A DNA stretch of 64,000 bases. Source: Mesorhizobium tamadayense (lineage in GTDB: Bacteria; Pseudomonadota; Alphaproteobacteria; Rhizobiales; Rhizobiaceae). A model generated the notes under the pieces. That model was not told the origin of the DNA, searched no databases, and saw only the letters and a program-made list of their open reading frames with translations. Positions 25,895 to 35,181 of this stretch are shown here, one piece after another (within the stretch, counting starts at the first letter, position 1; every line of letters starts with the position of its first letter). Position numbers and translations under genes: made by a program. The stretch is from positions 1 to 64,000 of the forward strand of contig NZ_RQXT01000003.1 of assembly GCF_003863365.1 (NCBI RefSeq), read 5' to 3'.

Positions 25895-26973
25895 TGTCGA
25901 AACGTCTGGCCGCCGCCCTTGCTCTTCCCCTATTTTTGGCCGCTGCCTTGCCGGCAACGGCGGCGGTGAAAGCCTCCGATGTCATCTTGCGCGCGATCGG
26001 CGGCTTCGTGCGCCCCGCCTATGCCAGCCTCGACGATCATGCCGTGAGCCTGACCAAGGCGATGGATCAACTCTGCAATGTGCCATCCCGGCAAAATCTG
26101 GATGCGGCACGTGCGAATTTTTCCGCCACGGTCGAGGCCTGGTCGGTGGCCGAGATCATCGCCTTCGGGCCGGTCAAGGAAAACAACCGGCTGGAGCGCA
26201 TGCTCTATTGGCCGGACCGCAAGAGCATCGGCTTGAGGCAGGTGCAGGCGACGCTCGCCGCCAAGGATGCCTCCGCCACTGATCCGGCGCAACTGGCGAG
26301 GAAGAGCGTCGCCATGCAAGGGCTCGGCGCGCTCGAATATGTGCTGTTCGGCGATGGCGCCGAGGCGCTTGCCGGCAAGGACGAACCCTACCGCTGCGCC
26401 TATGGCGCGGCGGTCGCCGGCAACATCGAGGCGATCGCCGGCGAGGTCCGCGACGCCTGGGAAAAGCCCGATGGTTTTGCTTCGCTCTGGGCCAATCCGG
26501 GGCCGAAGAACCCCCTCTACCGCGACGGCACCGAAGCGGTGACGGAACTGGTCGGCGTTTTCATCAACGAGCTGGACATGATCCGCGACGCGCGCCTCAA
26601 GGGTTTTCTTGGCGCGAAGCCGGACGCCGACAAGCCGAAGCAGGCGATCTACTGGCGCTCGCAGAACACGACGAATTCGTTGGCCGGGAACCTGTCCGGC
26701 ATCGACCGGTTGTTTCAGGCCTCGAAGCTAGGCGATGCGCTGCCTGCCGATGCACGGTGGATGGCGCAATCCATCCACATCCAGCTCACCAACGGCGTGG
26801 CGACGGCGCGGTCCGTCCCCGGGCCGATCGACAAGGCGCTCGCCGATCCGGCGCTGCGCGACAAGCTCGACCATTTCGCGCGGATCACCTCCAGCCTCTC
26901 GACGCTGATCGGCACCAGGATGACCGCCGAGTTCGGCTTGACCGCCGGCTTTTCGTCCCTGGATGGGGATTGA
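25894..26973 (+). CDS. Imelysin family protein, second copy (metal-site His lost)
   Basis: 359 residues with a signal peptide (ALALPLFLAAALPATAA). The overall imelysin fold pattern is there, but the GxHxxE position reads G143-L-G145-A-L-E148, so the metal-binding His is Gly. It is shorter than the first copy and quite different in sequence, so this is not a recent duplication. ATG 25894 overlaps the preceding TGA by one base; a GTG at 25891 is the alternative. Probably a partner of the di-haem cytochrome and DUF1513 protein. Confidence 0.87.
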   Translation: MSKRLAAALALPLFLAAALPATAAVKASDVILRAIGGFVRPAYASLDDHAVSLTKAMDQLCNVPSRQNLDAARANFSATVEAWSVAEIIAFGPVKENNRLERMLYWPDRKSIGLRQVQATLAAKDASATDPAQLARKSVAMQGLGALEYVLFGDGAEALAGKDEPYRCAYGAAVAGNIEAIAGEVRDAWEKPDGFASLWANPGPKNPLYRDGTEAVTELVGVFINELDMIRDARLKGFLGAKPDADKPKQAIYWRSQNTTNSLAGNLSGIDRLFQASKLGDALPADARWMAQSIHIQLTNGVATARSVPGPIDKALADPALRDKLDHFARITSSLSTLIGTRMTAEFGLTAGFSSLDGD

Positions 26974-26977
26974 TGCA

Positions 26978-28084
26978 GTGAGGACCTCGCTCATCGATCG
27001 CCGCGATTTCCTGCGCGCTGCCGGTGCAAGCTTCGCCGCCGTAATGGCGCCGCGCGCCTGGGCGGATGCGCTGGCAGTGGACGCCGTCTTCGCCACGGCC
27101 TTCGTCAAGCGCGACGGCAGCTTCGGCGCCGCCGTGCTTTCCGAAGCCGGCAAGATCCTGCATACGGTCGATCTGCCCGACCGCGGCCACGACGTCACCT
27201 TCGACCCGGTCTCAAACCGTTCGGTCGTCTTCGCTCGCCAGCCCGGCACCTTCGCGGTCGTTTTCGACCATGCCGGCCGCGAGCCGCCATTGACCATCGC
27301 CAGCATCGCCGGCCGGCATTTCTTCGGCCATGGCGTGTTCTCGCCCGATGGCGCGCTGCTCTATGCCACCGAGAATGATTTCGACAATGCCGCCGGAGTC
27401 GTCGGCATCTATGACGCGCGGGCGAAGTTCAGCCGCATCGGCGAGTTCCCGACCTATGGCATGGGCCCGCATGAACTGCTGCTGATCGGCGACGGCAGGA
27501 CGCTCGCCATTGCCAATGGCGGCATCGAGACGCATCCCGACTTCGGCCGCGCCGAGCTCAACGTCGCCACGATGAAGCCCTCCTACACGCTGGTCGACCG
27601 CATCGCCGGCGGCCTGATCGAAAAGCACGAGCTGCCGCCGGCGATGCACCAGCTGTCGATCCGCCATATGGATCGCGACCAGGCAGGCACCGTCTGGTTC
27701 GGCTGCCAGTATCGCGGGCCGGCGACCGACCGCCCGGCGCTGGTCGGCCGCGCGGTGCCTGGCAAAGATCTAGAGCTGCTGGAGATGCCGCAGGACGTTT
27801 TGTCGGGCTTCCGCAACTACATCGGCTCGGTTGCCGCCAATCCCGCCGCCGGCACGGTCGCCGTCACCTCGCCGCAGGGCAATTCGCTCGCCGTCCTCGA
27901 CGCGGCGAGCGGGCGGATTGTCGCGACCAAATCGCTTGTCGAGGTTTGTGGCCTCGCCCCGGACGGCGCCGGCTTTATGGCGACAACCGGCGGCGGCGCG
28001 ATCGTCGGCGGCGCCGGCGCTTCGCGTTCCGAGCCCGACTATGTCTGGGACAACCACATGCTGCGCATCGCGGCGGCGGCTTAA
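26978..28084 (+). CDS. DUF1513 domain protein, Tat-exported
   Basis: 368 residues that start with a twin-arginine signal (DRRDFLRAAG), so it should be folded in the cytosol before export. The rest shows repeated propeller-like strands (PDGALLYATENDF, GIGD-type turns, GSVAANPAAGTVAVTSPQG). DUF1513 is a conserved last gene of imelysin/di-haem operons, function unknown. GTG 26978 is chosen for GGGG about 9 nt upstream; ATG 26963 would overlap the imelysin gene by 11 nt and has no visible ribosome binding site. After its stop, the 150-nt gap has a weak hairpin and T-run near 28190. Confidence 0.85.
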   Translation: MRTSLIDRRDFLRAAGASFAAVMAPRAWADALAVDAVFATAFVKRDGSFGAAVLSEAGKILHTVDLPDRGHDVTFDPVSNRSVVFARQPGTFAVVFDHAGREPPLTIASIAGRHFFGHGVFSPDGALLYATENDFDNAAGVVGIYDARAKFSRIGEFPTYGMGPHELLLIGDGRTLAIANGGIETHPDFGRAELNVATMKPSYTLVDRIAGGLIEKHELPPAMHQLSIRHMDRDQAGTVWFGCQYRGPATDRPALVGRAVPGKDLELLEMPQDVLSGFRNYIGSVAANPAAGTVAVTSPQGNSLAVLDAASGRIVATKSLVEVCGLAPDGAGFMATTGGGAIVGGAGASRSEPDYVWDNHMLRIAAAA

Positions 28085-28234
28085 CGGCCATTGGAGCATG
28101 CGCCTCGGTGCTGCGCAGAAGCAAAGCCGCTTAACATTTATGCCACATGGCACTTGCGGCGGCGGGCCATGCCGGGCACAGGGAATGTGTTTTTTTAACC
28201 GGCCCCAAGAAGCTGTCCGTATGAAGCTGCCCGC

Positions 28235-29008
28235 ATGAAATTGCTTGCCATCGACTGCGCTGCCAATCTCTGCGCCGCCTGCGTCTACGACGCGGGCGCG
28301 GGCATCGAGCTTGGCCGCCAGGTGCTCGACCTCGGCAAAGGGCATGCCGAGCATCTGATGGCCGTCATCGAGACTGCCCTTAAGGCCAGCGGGATTGGCT
28401 ACCAGGGCTTGGATGCCGTCGCCGTCTCGACCGGGCCTGGTTCCTTCACAGGCCTGCGCGTCGGCGTCTCGACTGCGCGGGGGCTGGCTTTGGCGCTGAA
28501 AGTCCCGGCCATCGGCGTGACGACGCTGGAAGCGTTGGCAGCGGAATCGGCGGCCGCCTTTCCCGGCCGCGCCGTGCTGGCCGCGCTCGACGCCGGCCGC
28601 GAAGAGCTCCATGCGGCTCTTTTCGACAAAGCGTTAGTTTTGACTTACGGTCCTGCGGTGACCACGCTTTCCGAAGCAACCGGAATGGCAGTCGACGCGA
28701 AAGCGGTTCTCGCGGGCACCGCCGCGCCGATGGTTGCCGCGGCGGCCGGAGACGGTTCCGACATCGGGCCGGTTGTTGCCACAGCCGACATAGCCACCTA
28801 TGCCCGGCTGGCCGCCGCCAAAGGAGCGGGCGAAAGGCCGAAACCGCTCTATCTGCGCGGCGCCGATGCCAAGCCGCAGGCAGGTTTCATTTTGCCGAGA
28901 CAAAACCATGATCCCAAAAAGTGGGAACCGGTTTTTGGAAAAGATCATGGTCCAAAAAAGCAAGACCACGTTTCCCAAAGGCGGGGTCCCGGAGAAAAAG
29001 AGTCCTGA
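28235..29008 (+). CDS. tsaB: tRNA threonylcarbamoyladenosine biosynthesis protein TsaB
   Basis: Scaffold partner of TsaD/TsaE in making the t6A modification of ANN-decoding tRNAs. 257 residues beginning MKLLAIDCAANLCAACV, with the ASKHA-fold stretches DLGKGHAEHLM and VSTGPGSFTGLRVGVSTARG. It overlaps rimI by one base (TGATG), the usual pair. The last 30 or so residues after GFILPRQ are encoded by a palindromic repeat (28905-28951) and following DNA, so the C-terminus is an acquired tail. Confidence 0.93.
   Translation: MKLLAIDCAANLCAACVYDAGAGIELGRQVLDLGKGHAEHLMAVIETALKASGIGYQGLDAVAVSTGPGSFTGLRVGVSTARGLALALKVPAIGVTTLEALAAESAAAFPGRAVLAALDAGREELHAALFDKALVLTYGPAVTTLSEATGMAVDAKAVLAGTAAPMVAAAAGDGSDIGPVVATADIATYARLAAAKGAGERPKPLYLRGADAKPQAGFILPRQNHDPKKWEPVFGKDHGPKKQDHVSQRRGPGEKES
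28905..28951. repeat. Palindromic repeat (ACCATGATC type) inside the tsaB 3' end
   Basis: Arms ACCATGATC (28905-28913) and GATCATGGT (28943-28951) around AAAAGTGGGAACCGGTTTTTG. The same arms and core recur at 58667-58733. Here it is read in frame without a stop and adds residues to TsaB. Confidence 0.88.
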
Positions 29009-29502
29009 TGCGCATACCTTTCTTTCAGCCGCGCCGCAGGGACTATGCGCTGGAGCCGCTGACGGTTGCCGACAGCGCCGCCGTTGCGGAACTGCATCGC
29101 GAGGATTTCGTTCGCCCCTGGACCGACGGTGAGTTCTCGGCGCTCCTCGAACAGGACACTGTGTTCGGCTATGCCGCGCGCGAGACCGGGCAGGGAGCGA
29201 AGCCTCCGGTTGGCTTCGTGCTGGCGCGGCTCGCGGCAGGCGAGGGCGAGATCTTGACGGTCGCGGTTGCTCGCGCCCATCGCCGCCAGGGGCTCGGCTG
29301 GCAATTGATGGACGCGGTGCTGCGCGAATTGCATGCGCAGCGCGCCGAGGCGCTCTTCCTGGAGGTCGACGAGACCAATCAGCCGGCCATCGCGCTCTAC
29401 CGCCGGCTCGGCTTCCGCCAGGTCGGCCAGCGCCCGAACTACTACCGGTCGACCAAGCACGGTCCGACCGGCGCGCTTGTCATGCGCCGCGATCTTCGCT
29501 AG
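29008..29502 (+). CDS. rimI: Ribosomal-protein-alanine N-acetyltransferase (GNAT, RimI type)
   Basis: 164 residues. The GNAT acetyl-CoA motif RAHRRQGLGWQLM, the LEVDETNQPAIALYRRLGF stretch and a C-terminal YYRSTKHGPTGALVM match RimI, which acetylates the N-terminal Ala of ribosomal protein S18. The ATG overlaps the tsaB stop by one base; upstream in-frame codons belong to the repeat-derived tsaB end. The tsaB-rimI pairing is very common in bacteria. Confidence 0.9.
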   Translation: MRIPFFQPRRRDYALEPLTVADSAAVAELHREDFVRPWTDGEFSALLEQDTVFGYAARETGQGAKPPVGFVLARLAAGEGEILTVAVARAHRRQGLGWQLMDAVLRELHAQRAEALFLEVDETNQPAIALYRRLGFRQVGQRPNYYRSTKHGPTGALVMRRDLR

Positions 29503-29529
29503 CCAGACGGCGGGCCGAGGCGGGAGCGA

Positions 29530-30330
29530 ATGATCAAGAAGTTGCGGATTTTCCTGGCGCTCGGTCTTGTCGTCGTCGGCTCGCTGGTGCTGGTGCCGCT
29601 GCAGATACTGTCGATGAAGACCAGGCTCTGGCCCGAAACGGTCATCCTCAAGATCTGGCACAAGATGATCCTGAAGGCGATTGGGCTTCGCGTCCATGTC
29701 AAGGGCGCGCTGGCCAGGGAACGCCCGCTGCTGATCGCGGCCAACCACATCTCCTGGACCGACATCATGGTGCTCGGTTCCTTTGTCGACGTGAAGTTCA
29801 TCGCCAAGGCCGATATGGAAGGCTGGCCGCTGATCGGCATGCTGTCCAGGCTGCAGCGTACCGTCTTCATCGAACGCGAGCGCAAGCGCACCTCCGGCGA
29901 CCAGGCGAGCGAGATCGCCAAACGCATGGCCAAGGGCGATGTGATGGTGCTGTTCGCCGAGGGCTCGACCGGCGACGGCAATCTGGTGCTGCCCTTCAAG
30001 AGCACCTTGTTCGGCGCGGCCTCGATGGCTATTGCCGAAGGGGCCGCGGACCAGGTGTTCATCCAGCCGGTGGCGATCGTCTATACACGGGTGCATGGCG
30101 TGCCGATGGGCCGCCGCCACCGGCCGATGGCCGCCTGGATCGGCGACGAGGATCTGATGCCGCATTTGAAGGTCCTGCTTGCCGAGGGCGCGGTCGACGC
30201 CGAGGTGCATTTCGGCGATCCGGTGCCGTTCTCCAAGGGCTCGAGCCGCAAGGAAACGGCACGGCTGATGGAGGCCAAGGTGCGCGAGATGACGCAGGCC
30301 GCGCTCGCGGATCCGCGCCCCAGCCGCTAA
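29530..30330 (+). CDS. 1-acyl-sn-glycerol-3-phosphate acyltransferase (PlsC family)
   Basis: 266 residues, inner-membrane associated, with an N-terminal membrane segment (FLALGLVVVGSLVLVPLQ). The acyltransferase blocks are clear: NHISWTDIMVLGS (HX4D catalytic pair), a QRTVFIERE block, and FAEGSTGDGN. Such enzymes acylate lysophosphatidic acid, but rhizobia also use relatives for ornithine lipids (OlsA), so substrate is not certain. Its TAA stop is also the first three bases of a palindromic repeat. Confidence 0.88.
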   Translation: MIKKLRIFLALGLVVVGSLVLVPLQILSMKTRLWPETVILKIWHKMILKAIGLRVHVKGALARERPLLIAANHISWTDIMVLGSFVDVKFIAKADMEGWPLIGMLSRLQRTVFIERERKRTSGDQASEIAKRMAKGDVMVLFAEGSTGDGNLVLPFKSTLFGAASMAIAEGAADQVFIQPVAIVYTRVHGVPMGRRHRPMAAWIGDEDLMPHLKVLLAEGAVDAEVHFGDPVPFSKGSSRKETARLMEAKVREMTQAALADPRPSR

Positions 30331-30434
30331 AGCATGTCTCCCGAAAGTGTGCAGCGGTTTCGAGACAAAGACATGCTTAAAATCAAAGACCTAAAGCAGG
30401 TCGCGTGAATCCATTTTCACGCTACCTGCTTTAG
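30328..30434. repeat. Palindromic intergenic repeat, two modules
   Basis: Module one has arms AAGCATGTCT (30330-30339) and AGACATGCTT (30369-30378) around GAAAGTGTGCAGCGGTTTCG. Module two, 30391-30434, has arms starting CTAAAGCAGGT and ending ACCTGCTTTAG with a short loop. The repeat begins on the stop codon of the acyltransferase gene. Confidence 0.88.
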
Positions 30435-30520
30435 CGCACGATCCGAAAACCGAACGCGCGGCGCCATAGACGGCCAGAATCGTCTGTTTTTTGTCACGGA
30501 AAGGCGTTAGAAGCCGCCCG

Positions 30521-31930
30521 ATGGAATTGAGCACGATCGAAAGTCACGACATCGGCACGGCGCCGGAACATCAGCCGGTGCCCGCCGGGGCCGCAAAAAA
30601 GGTCTTCGTCAAGACCTATGGCTGCCAGATGAATGTCTACGATTCCCAGCGCATGACCGATGCGCTGGCCGCCGAAGGCTACGTCGCGACCGACGCCGTC
30701 GAGGACGCCGATCTGGTTCTGCTCAACACCTGCCATATCCGCGAGAAGGCGGCTGAAAAGGTCTATTCCGAGCTTGGCCGCATCCGCGACATGAAGGCCG
30801 AGCGCGCCGAAACGGGTCGCGAGCTGTTGATCGGCGTCGCCGGTTGCGTGGCGCAGGCCGAAGGCGCCGAGATCATCCGCCGCGCGCCCGCGGTCGATCT
30901 GGTCATCGGTCCGCAGACCTATCACCGTCTGCCCGATGTGCTGGCGAGGGTCCGCGGCGGCCAGAAGATCGTCGAGACCGACTACGCCATAGAGGACAAG
31001 TTCGAGCATCTGCCGCAGCCGAAGCGGGCCGAGGTGGCAAAGCGCGGCGTCACCGCCTTCCTCACCGTGCAGGAAGGCTGCGATAAGTTCTGCACCTTTT
31101 GCGTCGTGCCTTATACGCGCGGCTCGGAAGTCTCGCGCCCGGTGGCGCAGATCGTCGCCGAGGCCGAGCGCCTGGCCGAGGCCGGCGTGCGCGAGGTGAC
31201 GCTGCTCGGCCAGAACGTCAACGCCTGGCATGGCGAGGGCGAGAACGGCGGGGAATGGGGGCTTGGCCGCCTGCTCTTGCGCCTGGCGAAAATCCCCGGC
31301 CTGGCGCGGCTGCGCTACACGACCAGTCATCCGCGCGACATGGATGACGAATTGATCGCCGCGCACCGTGACCTGCCGGCCTTGATGCCCTATCTGCATC
31401 TACCTGTGCAGTCTGGCTCCGACCGGATATTGAAGGCGATGAACCGCAGGCACACGGCACGCGACTATCTGACCCTCATCGACCGCATCCGCGCCGCGCG
31501 CGGCGACATCGCCATGTCCGGCGACTTCATTGTCGGCTTTCCCGGCGAGACGGACGCGGATTTCGAGGCGACGCTCAAGCTGGTGCGTAACGTGAGCTAC
31601 GCTTCGGCCTTCACGTTCAAATATTCGCCCCGCCCCGGCACGCCGGGCGCCGAGATGGACGGCCATGTGTCGGAAGCCGTGAAGGACGAGCGGCTGCAAC
31701 GCCTGCAGGCGCTGGTCAACGAGCAGCAGCAGGGGTTCATCGCCGGCATGGTCGGCCGCACCATCAGCACGCTGATCGAGAAGCCCGGCCGCCGCCCCGG
31801 CCAGAAGGTCGGCCGATCGCCTTGGCTGCAGCCGGTTATTGTTGACGACAAGGCCGGCGGAATCGGTGACATTATTGACGTGCGAATCACGAAGACAGGT
31901 CCCAACAGCCTGTTCGCCGAATTGGCCTGA
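30521..31930 (+). CDS. miaB: tRNA-2-methylthio-N6-dimethylallyladenosine synthase MiaB
   Basis: Radical-SAM methylthiotransferase that modifies A37 of tRNAs. 469 residues: an N-terminal domain with three cluster Cys ([22 protein letters not shown]), the radical-SAM CxxxCxxC (CDKFCTFC), and a C-terminal TRAM domain. ATG 30521 is preferred; an in-frame TTG at 30491 adds ten unconserved residues. First gene of the miaB-phoH-ybeY-corC string, with a one-base overlap (TGATG) into phoH. Confidence 0.95.
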   Translation: MELSTIESHDIGTAPEHQPVPAGAAKKVFVKTYGCQMNVYDSQRMTDALAAEGYVATDAVEDADLVLLNTCHIREKAAEKVYSELGRIRDMKAERAETGRELLIGVAGCVAQAEGAEIIRRAPAVDLVIGPQTYHRLPDVLARVRGGQKIVETDYAIEDKFEHLPQPKRAEVAKRGVTAFLTVQEGCDKFCTFCVVPYTRGSEVSRPVAQIVAEAERLAEAGVREVTLLGQNVNAWHGEGENGGEWGLGRLLLRLAKIPGLARLRYTTSHPRDMDDELIAAHRDLPALMPYLHLPVQSGSDRILKAMNRRHTARDYLTLIDRIRAARGDIAMSGDFIVGFPGETDADFEATLKLVRNVSYASAFTFKYSPRPGTPGAEMDGHVSEAVKDERLQRLQALVNEQQQGFIAGMVGRTISTLIEKPGRRPGQKVGRSPWLQPVIVDDKAGGIGDIIDVRITKTGPNSLFAELA

Positions 31931-33006
31931 TGGCCTCGGCAGATGAGGAGAGACGGTTGAGCGCTGCTGAACTGAAGAATCCGCCCCAGAACCAGGCTTC
32001 CGGGGCTTCCGACATGGCGCACATCGTACTGACCTTCGACAACAACAAGCTTGCCAGCGCCCTTTACGGCCAGTTCGACGAGAACCTGGCCCGGCTCGAG
32101 CAGAAGCTCGGCGTCGACATCCGCTCGCGCGGCAACCAGCTTGCGATCAAAGGCACGGCCTCCGCCGCCGAGCAGGCGCGCCGCGCGCTGGACACCCTCT
32201 ACGGCATTCTCCAGAAGGGCGTCGACATCGGCCAGTCCGACGTCGATGGCGCCGTGCGCATGGCGATGGCCGCCGATGACCAGCTGACGCTGCCGACCAT
32301 GGAGCGCAAGGGCAAGGTCTCGGCCGCCCAGATCGCCACGCGCAAGCGCACGATCTATGCCCGCTCGCTCAACCAGGACGCCTATATGCGCGCGCTGGAG
32401 CGCTCCGAGATGGTCTTCGGCATCGGCCCGGCCGGCACCGGCAAGACCTATCTGGCGGTGGCTCATGCAGCGATGCTCCTGGAGCGCGGCATGGTCGAGC
32501 GCATCGTGCTTTCGCGACCGGCGGTTGAAGCCGGCGAGCGGCTGGGCTTCCTGCCCGGCGACATGAAGGAGAAGGTCGATCCGTATCTGCGGCCGCTCTA
32601 CGACGCGCTCTACGACATGATGCCGGCCGACAAGGTCGAGCGGGCGATCGCCGCAGAGGTCATCGAGATCGCGCCTTTGGCTTTCATGCGCGGCCGCACG
32701 CTTGCCCACGCGGCGGTGATCCTCGACGAGGCGCAGAACACCACGCCGATGCAGATGAAGATGTTCCTCACCCGTCTCGGCGAGAACTCGCGCATGATCG
32801 TCACCGGCGATCCGACCCAGATCGACCTGCCGCCCAACACCAAGTCGGGTCTGGTCGAGGCGCTGCGCATCCTCGACGGCGTGTCCGGCATCGTCACCGT
32901 CCGCTTCAACGAAGGCGACGTGGTGCGGCATCCGCTGGTGGCCGAGATCGTCAAGGCCTATGACCGTGACGGCAAGCTGGCCAGGGGCCTCGGCACCGAG
33001 GGCTGA
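31930..33006 (+). CDS. PhoH family protein (PhoH-like ATPase)
   Basis: 358 residues. Walker A is GPAGTGKTYLAV, Walker B reads VILDEAQNTTP, and the N-terminal KH-like region precedes it. PhoH-like proteins are cytosolic P-loop ATPases with a proposed role in RNA metabolism together with YbeY, the next gene. The start overlaps the miaB stop by one base. Confidence 0.93.
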   Translation: MASADEERRLSAAELKNPPQNQASGASDMAHIVLTFDNNKLASALYGQFDENLARLEQKLGVDIRSRGNQLAIKGTASAAEQARRALDTLYGILQKGVDIGQSDVDGAVRMAMAADDQLTLPTMERKGKVSAAQIATRKRTIYARSLNQDAYMRALERSEMVFGIGPAGTGKTYLAVAHAAMLLERGMVERIVLSRPAVEAGERLGFLPGDMKEKVDPYLRPLYDALYDMMPADKVERAIAAEVIEIAPLAFMRGRTLAHAAVILDEAQNTTPMQMKMFLTRLGENSRMIVTGDPTQIDLPPNTKSGLVEALRILDGVSGIVTVRFNEGDVVRHPLVAEIVKAYDRDGKLARGLGTEG

Positions 33007-33015
33007 TCAAGCCTC

Positions 33016-33513
33016 ATGGCTGAAAATCCGGGATCCAGCGGCGAGACGCCGGTCGACATCGATATTTTCGTCGAGGCCGGCGACTGGCCCGCTGAGGCAG
33101 AGCTGGCGCGCCTGGTCGATCGCGCCGTCGCTGCCGCCTTTGCCGAAACCGGCGCGAGCGGCACTTCCGAGCTCAGCATCGTTTTTTCCGACGATGCCAA
33201 TATCCAGGCCCTCAACGCCGCATGGCGCGGCAAGGACAAGCCGACCAACGTCTTGTCTTTCCCGGCTTTTCCGTTCCCGAAAGGCGGCAAGCTGCCGCCG
33301 ATGCTGGGCGACATCGTGCTTGCCTCCGAGACGGTCGCGCGCGAGGCCGCACTGGAAGGAAAGCCAATCGCGAACCATATCACACATCTCGTCATCCATG
33401 GCCTGCTGCATCTTCTGGGCCATGATCACGAGACCGACGCCGAGGCCGAGGAGATGGAAGCGATCGAGCGCGCGGCGCTTGCGAGGCTTGCCATTCCCGA
33501 TCCCTACGCGTAA
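33016..33513 (+). CDS. ybeY: Endoribonuclease YbeY
   Basis: 165 residues. The zinc-binding H3xH5xH motif is intact ([15 protein letters not shown]). YbeY takes part in 16S rRNA 3'-end processing and ribosome quality control; in Sinorhizobium it also influences small-RNA regulation. It lies 9 nt after the phoH-like gene and before the CBS protein, the conserved order. Confidence 0.95.
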   Translation: MAENPGSSGETPVDIDIFVEAGDWPAEAELARLVDRAVAAAFAETGASGTSELSIVFSDDANIQALNAAWRGKDKPTNVLSFPAFPFPKGGKLPPMLGDIVLASETVAREAALEGKPIANHITHLVIHGLLHLLGHDHETDAEAEEMEAIERAALARLAIPDPYA

Positions 33514-33534
33514 CAAAAAAGATCAATTGACCTG

Positions 33535-34617
33535 ATGGCGATGAACGACAAACCAGAAACTGCCGCCCGTCCGGACGCCGGCAGTGCGGCCAAGCCTTCC
33601 GAAAAGTCGGAAGAGGGCTCCAGTCCGAGTATTCCGACCGGCAGCGCGGCCGCTGAGCCTTCGCATGCCGGTCCTTCGCTCTTCGATCGCGTGCTCGGCC
33701 TGTTTAGGCACCGCAACGGCACCAATCTGCGCGAGGAGATCGCCGACGCGCTGGCCGAGACGACGAGCGATGTCGAATCCTTCTCGCCCGGCGAGCGGGC
33801 CATGCTCAACAACATCCTGCGGCTGCGCGAGGTGCGCGTCGAGGACGTCATGGTGCCGCGCGCCGACATCGAGGCGGTCGAGATCACCACCTCGCTTGGC
33901 GATCTGCTTGGCCTCTTCGAGCAATCCGGCCATTCCCGCATGCCGGTCTATTCCGAAACGCTCGACGACCCGCGCGGCATGGTCCACATCCGCGACGTTC
34001 TCGCCCACATCACCAAGCTCGCCCGCGTCAGGAAAGGCCGCGCGAGCCGGAAGGCGCCGGTGAAGACCGCTCTCGATCTCGCCCAGGTCGATCTGGCGCG
34101 CACCATCGGCGATCTCGACCTGATCCGCCCGGTTCTGTTCGTGCCGCCTTCGATGCTTGCTTCCGACCTGATGGGGCGCATGCAGACGACGCGCACCCAG
34201 ATGGCGCTGGTCATCGACGAATACGGCGGCACCGACGGCCTCGCCTCGCTGGAGGACATCGTCGAGATGGTGGTCGGCGACATCGAGGACGAGCACGACG
34301 ACGAAGAGCCGATGATCACCCAGACCGGCGAAGGCGTGTTCGTCGTCGACGGCAAGGCCGAGATCGACGAGGTCGCCAAGATGATCGGCGGGGAATTCGC
34401 CGCAGGCGAGCATGGCGAATATGTCGACACCATCGGCGGCATGATCTTCAACACCCTTGGCCGCGTCCCGGCCAGGGGCGAGGTGGTGCAGGCCATACCC
34501 GGCTTCGAGTTCCATGTGCTCGACGCCGACCCGCGCCGCGTCAAGCGGGTGCGCATCGTGCAGAGCCCGAAGGGCGAACGGCAGCGGCGTCGCGCGGCGC
34601 GCACCGAGCAGGCCTGA
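33535..34617 (+). CDS. CBS domain protein of the HlyC/CorC family
   Basis: 360 residues: a disordered, acidic N-terminus, then a CBS pair (EDVMVPRADIEAVE, SRMPVYSETLDDPRGMVHIRD, then QMALVIDEYGGTDGLASLEDIVE), and a C-terminal CorC_HlyC domain. There is no membrane (DUF21) domain, so it is the soluble CorC type. The family is linked to magnesium and cobalt efflux, and corC genes of this string (tlyC in rhizobia) precede lnt. A role in metal handling is inferred only from the family. Confidence 0.9.
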   Translation: MAMNDKPETAARPDAGSAAKPSEKSEEGSSPSIPTGSAAAEPSHAGPSLFDRVLGLFRHRNGTNLREEIADALAETTSDVESFSPGERAMLNNILRLREVRVEDVMVPRADIEAVEITTSLGDLLGLFEQSGHSRMPVYSETLDDPRGMVHIRDVLAHITKLARVRKGRASRKAPVKTALDLAQVDLARTIGDLDLIRPVLFVPPSMLASDLMGRMQTTRTQMALVIDEYGGTDGLASLEDIVEMVVGDIEDEHDDEEPMITQTGEGVFVVDGKAEIDEVAKMIGGEFAAGEHGEYVDTIGGMIFNTLGRVPARGEVVQAIPGFEFHVLDADPRRVKRVRIVQSPKGERQRRRAARTEQA

Positions 34618-34627
34618 TGTCGTTGTC

Positions 34628-35098
34628 ATGCCGGTCGAAGACCCGTTCAAGCATGCAGTCCTCGGTTCCGGCGTCTTCTATCGAAATCCACGCGCGGCTT
34701 TAGCCTGGCTTCAGTCCGCGTTCGGCTTCGAGCCGAGCATGCTGGTGAGCGATGGCGATGGGCGGCTTGTCCATGCCGAAATGCGGTTCGGCGACGGCTA
34801 CATCGTCGTCGATTCCGAATGGGCCGGGCACATTGCCAGCCCGGCCTCTGTCGGCGGCAAGAACACGCAGTCTGTTTACATCCGTTTGAGGGAAGACCTC
34901 GACACCCATTGCGAGAAAGCGCGCACCGCGGGAGCCGAAATCGTCGGGGAGCCGGTCGATCATTTCTACGGCGAACGGCAATACCGGGCCCGCGATCCCG
35001 AAGGCCATGTCTGGACCTTCACGCAGACCGTGCGCGTTGTGCCCAAAGAGGAGGCCGAGCGGCTGAGCGGCCTCAGCATCGAAGGGTGGCACCGATAG
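34628..35098 (+). CDS. VOC family (glyoxalase/dioxygenase-like) protein
   Basis: 156 residues of paired beta-alpha-beta-beta-beta units. Typical are FYRNPRAALAWLQSAFGFEP at the N-terminus and RARDPEGHVWTF near the end. Metal ligands and substrate are not clear. It sits between the corC-like gene and lnt, where rhizobial genomes usually have lnt directly, so it looks like a local insertion. ATG 34628 is the first in frame after corC, but no good ribosome binding site is seen. Confidence 0.82.
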   Translation: MPVEDPFKHAVLGSGVFYRNPRAALAWLQSAFGFEPSMLVSDGDGRLVHAEMRFGDGYIVVDSEWAGHIASPASVGGKNTQSVYIRLREDLDTHCEKARTAGAEIVGEPVDHFYGERQYRARDPEGHVWTFTQTVRVVPKEEAERLSGLSIEGWHR

Positions 35099-35181
35099 CG
35101 CGGCCGTGAATCGGGTCGCGCCCATACGTGTTTGGAGCATCCGGCTCGGCCTGTTAAATCTCTGGCCCTGATTCGCGCGAC

